From the NCBI RefSeq assembly GCF_034043515.1, contig NZ_CP138214.1, positions 3,472,001 through 3,536,000 on the forward strand: a stretch of DNA of 64,000 bases, written 5' to 3'. The DNA is from Pseudomonas sp. MUP55 (GTDB lineage Bacteria; Pseudomonadota; Gammaproteobacteria; Pseudomonadales; Pseudomonadaceae). The position numbers and the translations under genes are program-made. A model generated the notes under the pieces. It saw only the letters and a list, made by a program, of their open reading frames with translations. It did not search any database and was not told where the DNA came from. Below, piece after piece: positions 62,302 through 64,000 of the stretch (its first letter is position 1; every line of letters starts with the position of its first letter).

Positions 62302-62921
62302 GCCCGACCCAGGAGCAATTGACCGCGCTGGGTGGGGTTTTCCTCGCCGCCGTACTGGTGGACAAGATCGCCAAGACCGGCCAGGTCACCGAGGCGGGCC
62401 TGACCTGCATGCTCGGCAGCCTGCTGATCCGCGACCCCAAGGACACCCTTGAAGTCTACGGTGGCGACGACCTGGCGCTGCGTGAAGGCTACCGTGCGCT
62501 GATCGGCGCCCTGGAACGCGACCCGAGCACCTTGCAGCGCGAGCCGTTGCGCTATGCATTGTCGATGCTCGGTCTTGAGCGCCAACTGGCCAAGCGCGAG
62601 GACATGCTTGAGACCATCGGCAAGCGCCTGCCGCAGATCCAGTCCCAGGTGGAGCACTTCGGCCCGGCCCACGAAAACGTGATCGCCGCCTGCGGCGCGC
62701 TTTACCAGGACACCTTGAGCACCTTGCGCCAGCGTATCCAGGTGCATGGCGACATGCGCAACCTGCAGCAACCGAACAACGCCTCGAAAATCCGCGCCCT
62801 GCTGCTGGCGGGGATTCGTTCGGCGCGCTTGTGGCGCCAACTGGGCGGCCACCGCTGGCAGCTGGTGATCAGCCGACGCAAATTGCTCAAAGAGCTTTAC
62901 CCGTTGATGCGCAACGAATAA
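62298..62921 (+). CDS. hflD: High-frequency lysogenisation protein HflD homologue
   Basis: This 207-residue helical protein has the HflD/YcfC outline ([46 protein letters not shown]). In E. coli HflD associates with the inner membrane and affects lambda CII; its native role is unclear. It is coupled to mnmA. Confidence 0.92.
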   Translation: MSPTQEQLTALGGVFLAAVLVDKIAKTGQVTEAGLTCMLGSLLIRDPKDTLEVYGGDDLALREGYRALIGALERDPSTLQREPLRYALSMLGLERQLAKREDMLETIGKRLPQIQSQVEHFGPAHENVIAACGALYQDTLSTLRQRIQVHGDMRNLQQPNNASKIRALLLAGIRSARLWRQLGGHRWQLVISRRKLLKELYPLMRNE

Positions 62922-62959
62922 GTCGTATCAGCAGACCCTTTTCAAGCCGTTACGCGTAA

Positions 62960-64000
<1,041 letters not shown>

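Overview
The window is a chromosomal segment of a fluorescent Pseudomonas (P. fluorescens group). The evidence is GC-rich coding sequence on both strands, gacS next to ldhA, the order ftsK-lolA-rarA-crcB-serS-cysG, the order aat-ate-infA-clpA-clpS-cspD-icd-idh-nudix-mnmA-hflD-purB, and GTGGGAGGGGGCTTGCCCC-type REP elements typical of this group. Both edges cut genes: the end of a sigma-54 activator on the left and the start of purB on the right.

Bases 1-12.2 kb are accessory. They hold a TonB-dependent receptor, an XRE-cupin regulator preceded by a tiny ORF, a striking methionine/cysteine-rich protein (about 39% Met, 9% Cys), a lipoprotein, LysE and EamA transporters with an AraC regulator, several very small proteins with strong ribosome binding sites (zinc ribbon, acidic disordered, DUF2188-like), a thioredoxin-reductase-like flavoprotein and proline iminopeptidase.

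Bases 12.24-16.94 kb are a lower-GC, foreign-looking cassette ending beside tRNA-Ser(UGA). It contains a TobZ/NodU-type carbamoyltransferase, an HcaT-like MFS transporter, a HAD phosphatase and a YdcF/DUF218 protein, the last three tightly packed. A 28-codon ORF with its own Shine-Dalgarno and an internal hairpin overlaps the start of the carbamoyltransferase. This is the best candidate for an undescribed small-molecule system.

Bases 17-25 kb are housekeeping: yccA, then a minus-strand envelope operon comEC-exbB-exbD-lpxK-trm112-kdsB-LMW phosphatase-murB. Bases 25-33 kb carry a DUF2062 gene, a PirRS-like two-component pair, gacS, ldhA and small redox or lipoprotein genes. Bases 33-43 kb hold an ArsC-like protein, WrbA, a Tag-like protein, ttcA, SprT, a CaiB-type CoA transferase, tusDCBE, ybiB and a glutathionyl-hydroquinone reductase. 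Bases 43-51 kb are the minus-strand run ftsK to cysG. Bases 51-56 kb gather nearly the whole N-degron pathway (Aat, Ate/Bpt, ClpA, ClpS). Bases 56-64 kb hold two unrelated isocitrate dehydrogenases transcribed divergently, then nudix-mnmA-hflD and purB.

REP/REPIN elements of two sequence types lie at intergenic sites only from 30.7 kb onwards. At two places a type B element sits inside the spacer of a type A element. I saw no CRISPR array, transposase, integrase or rRNA.
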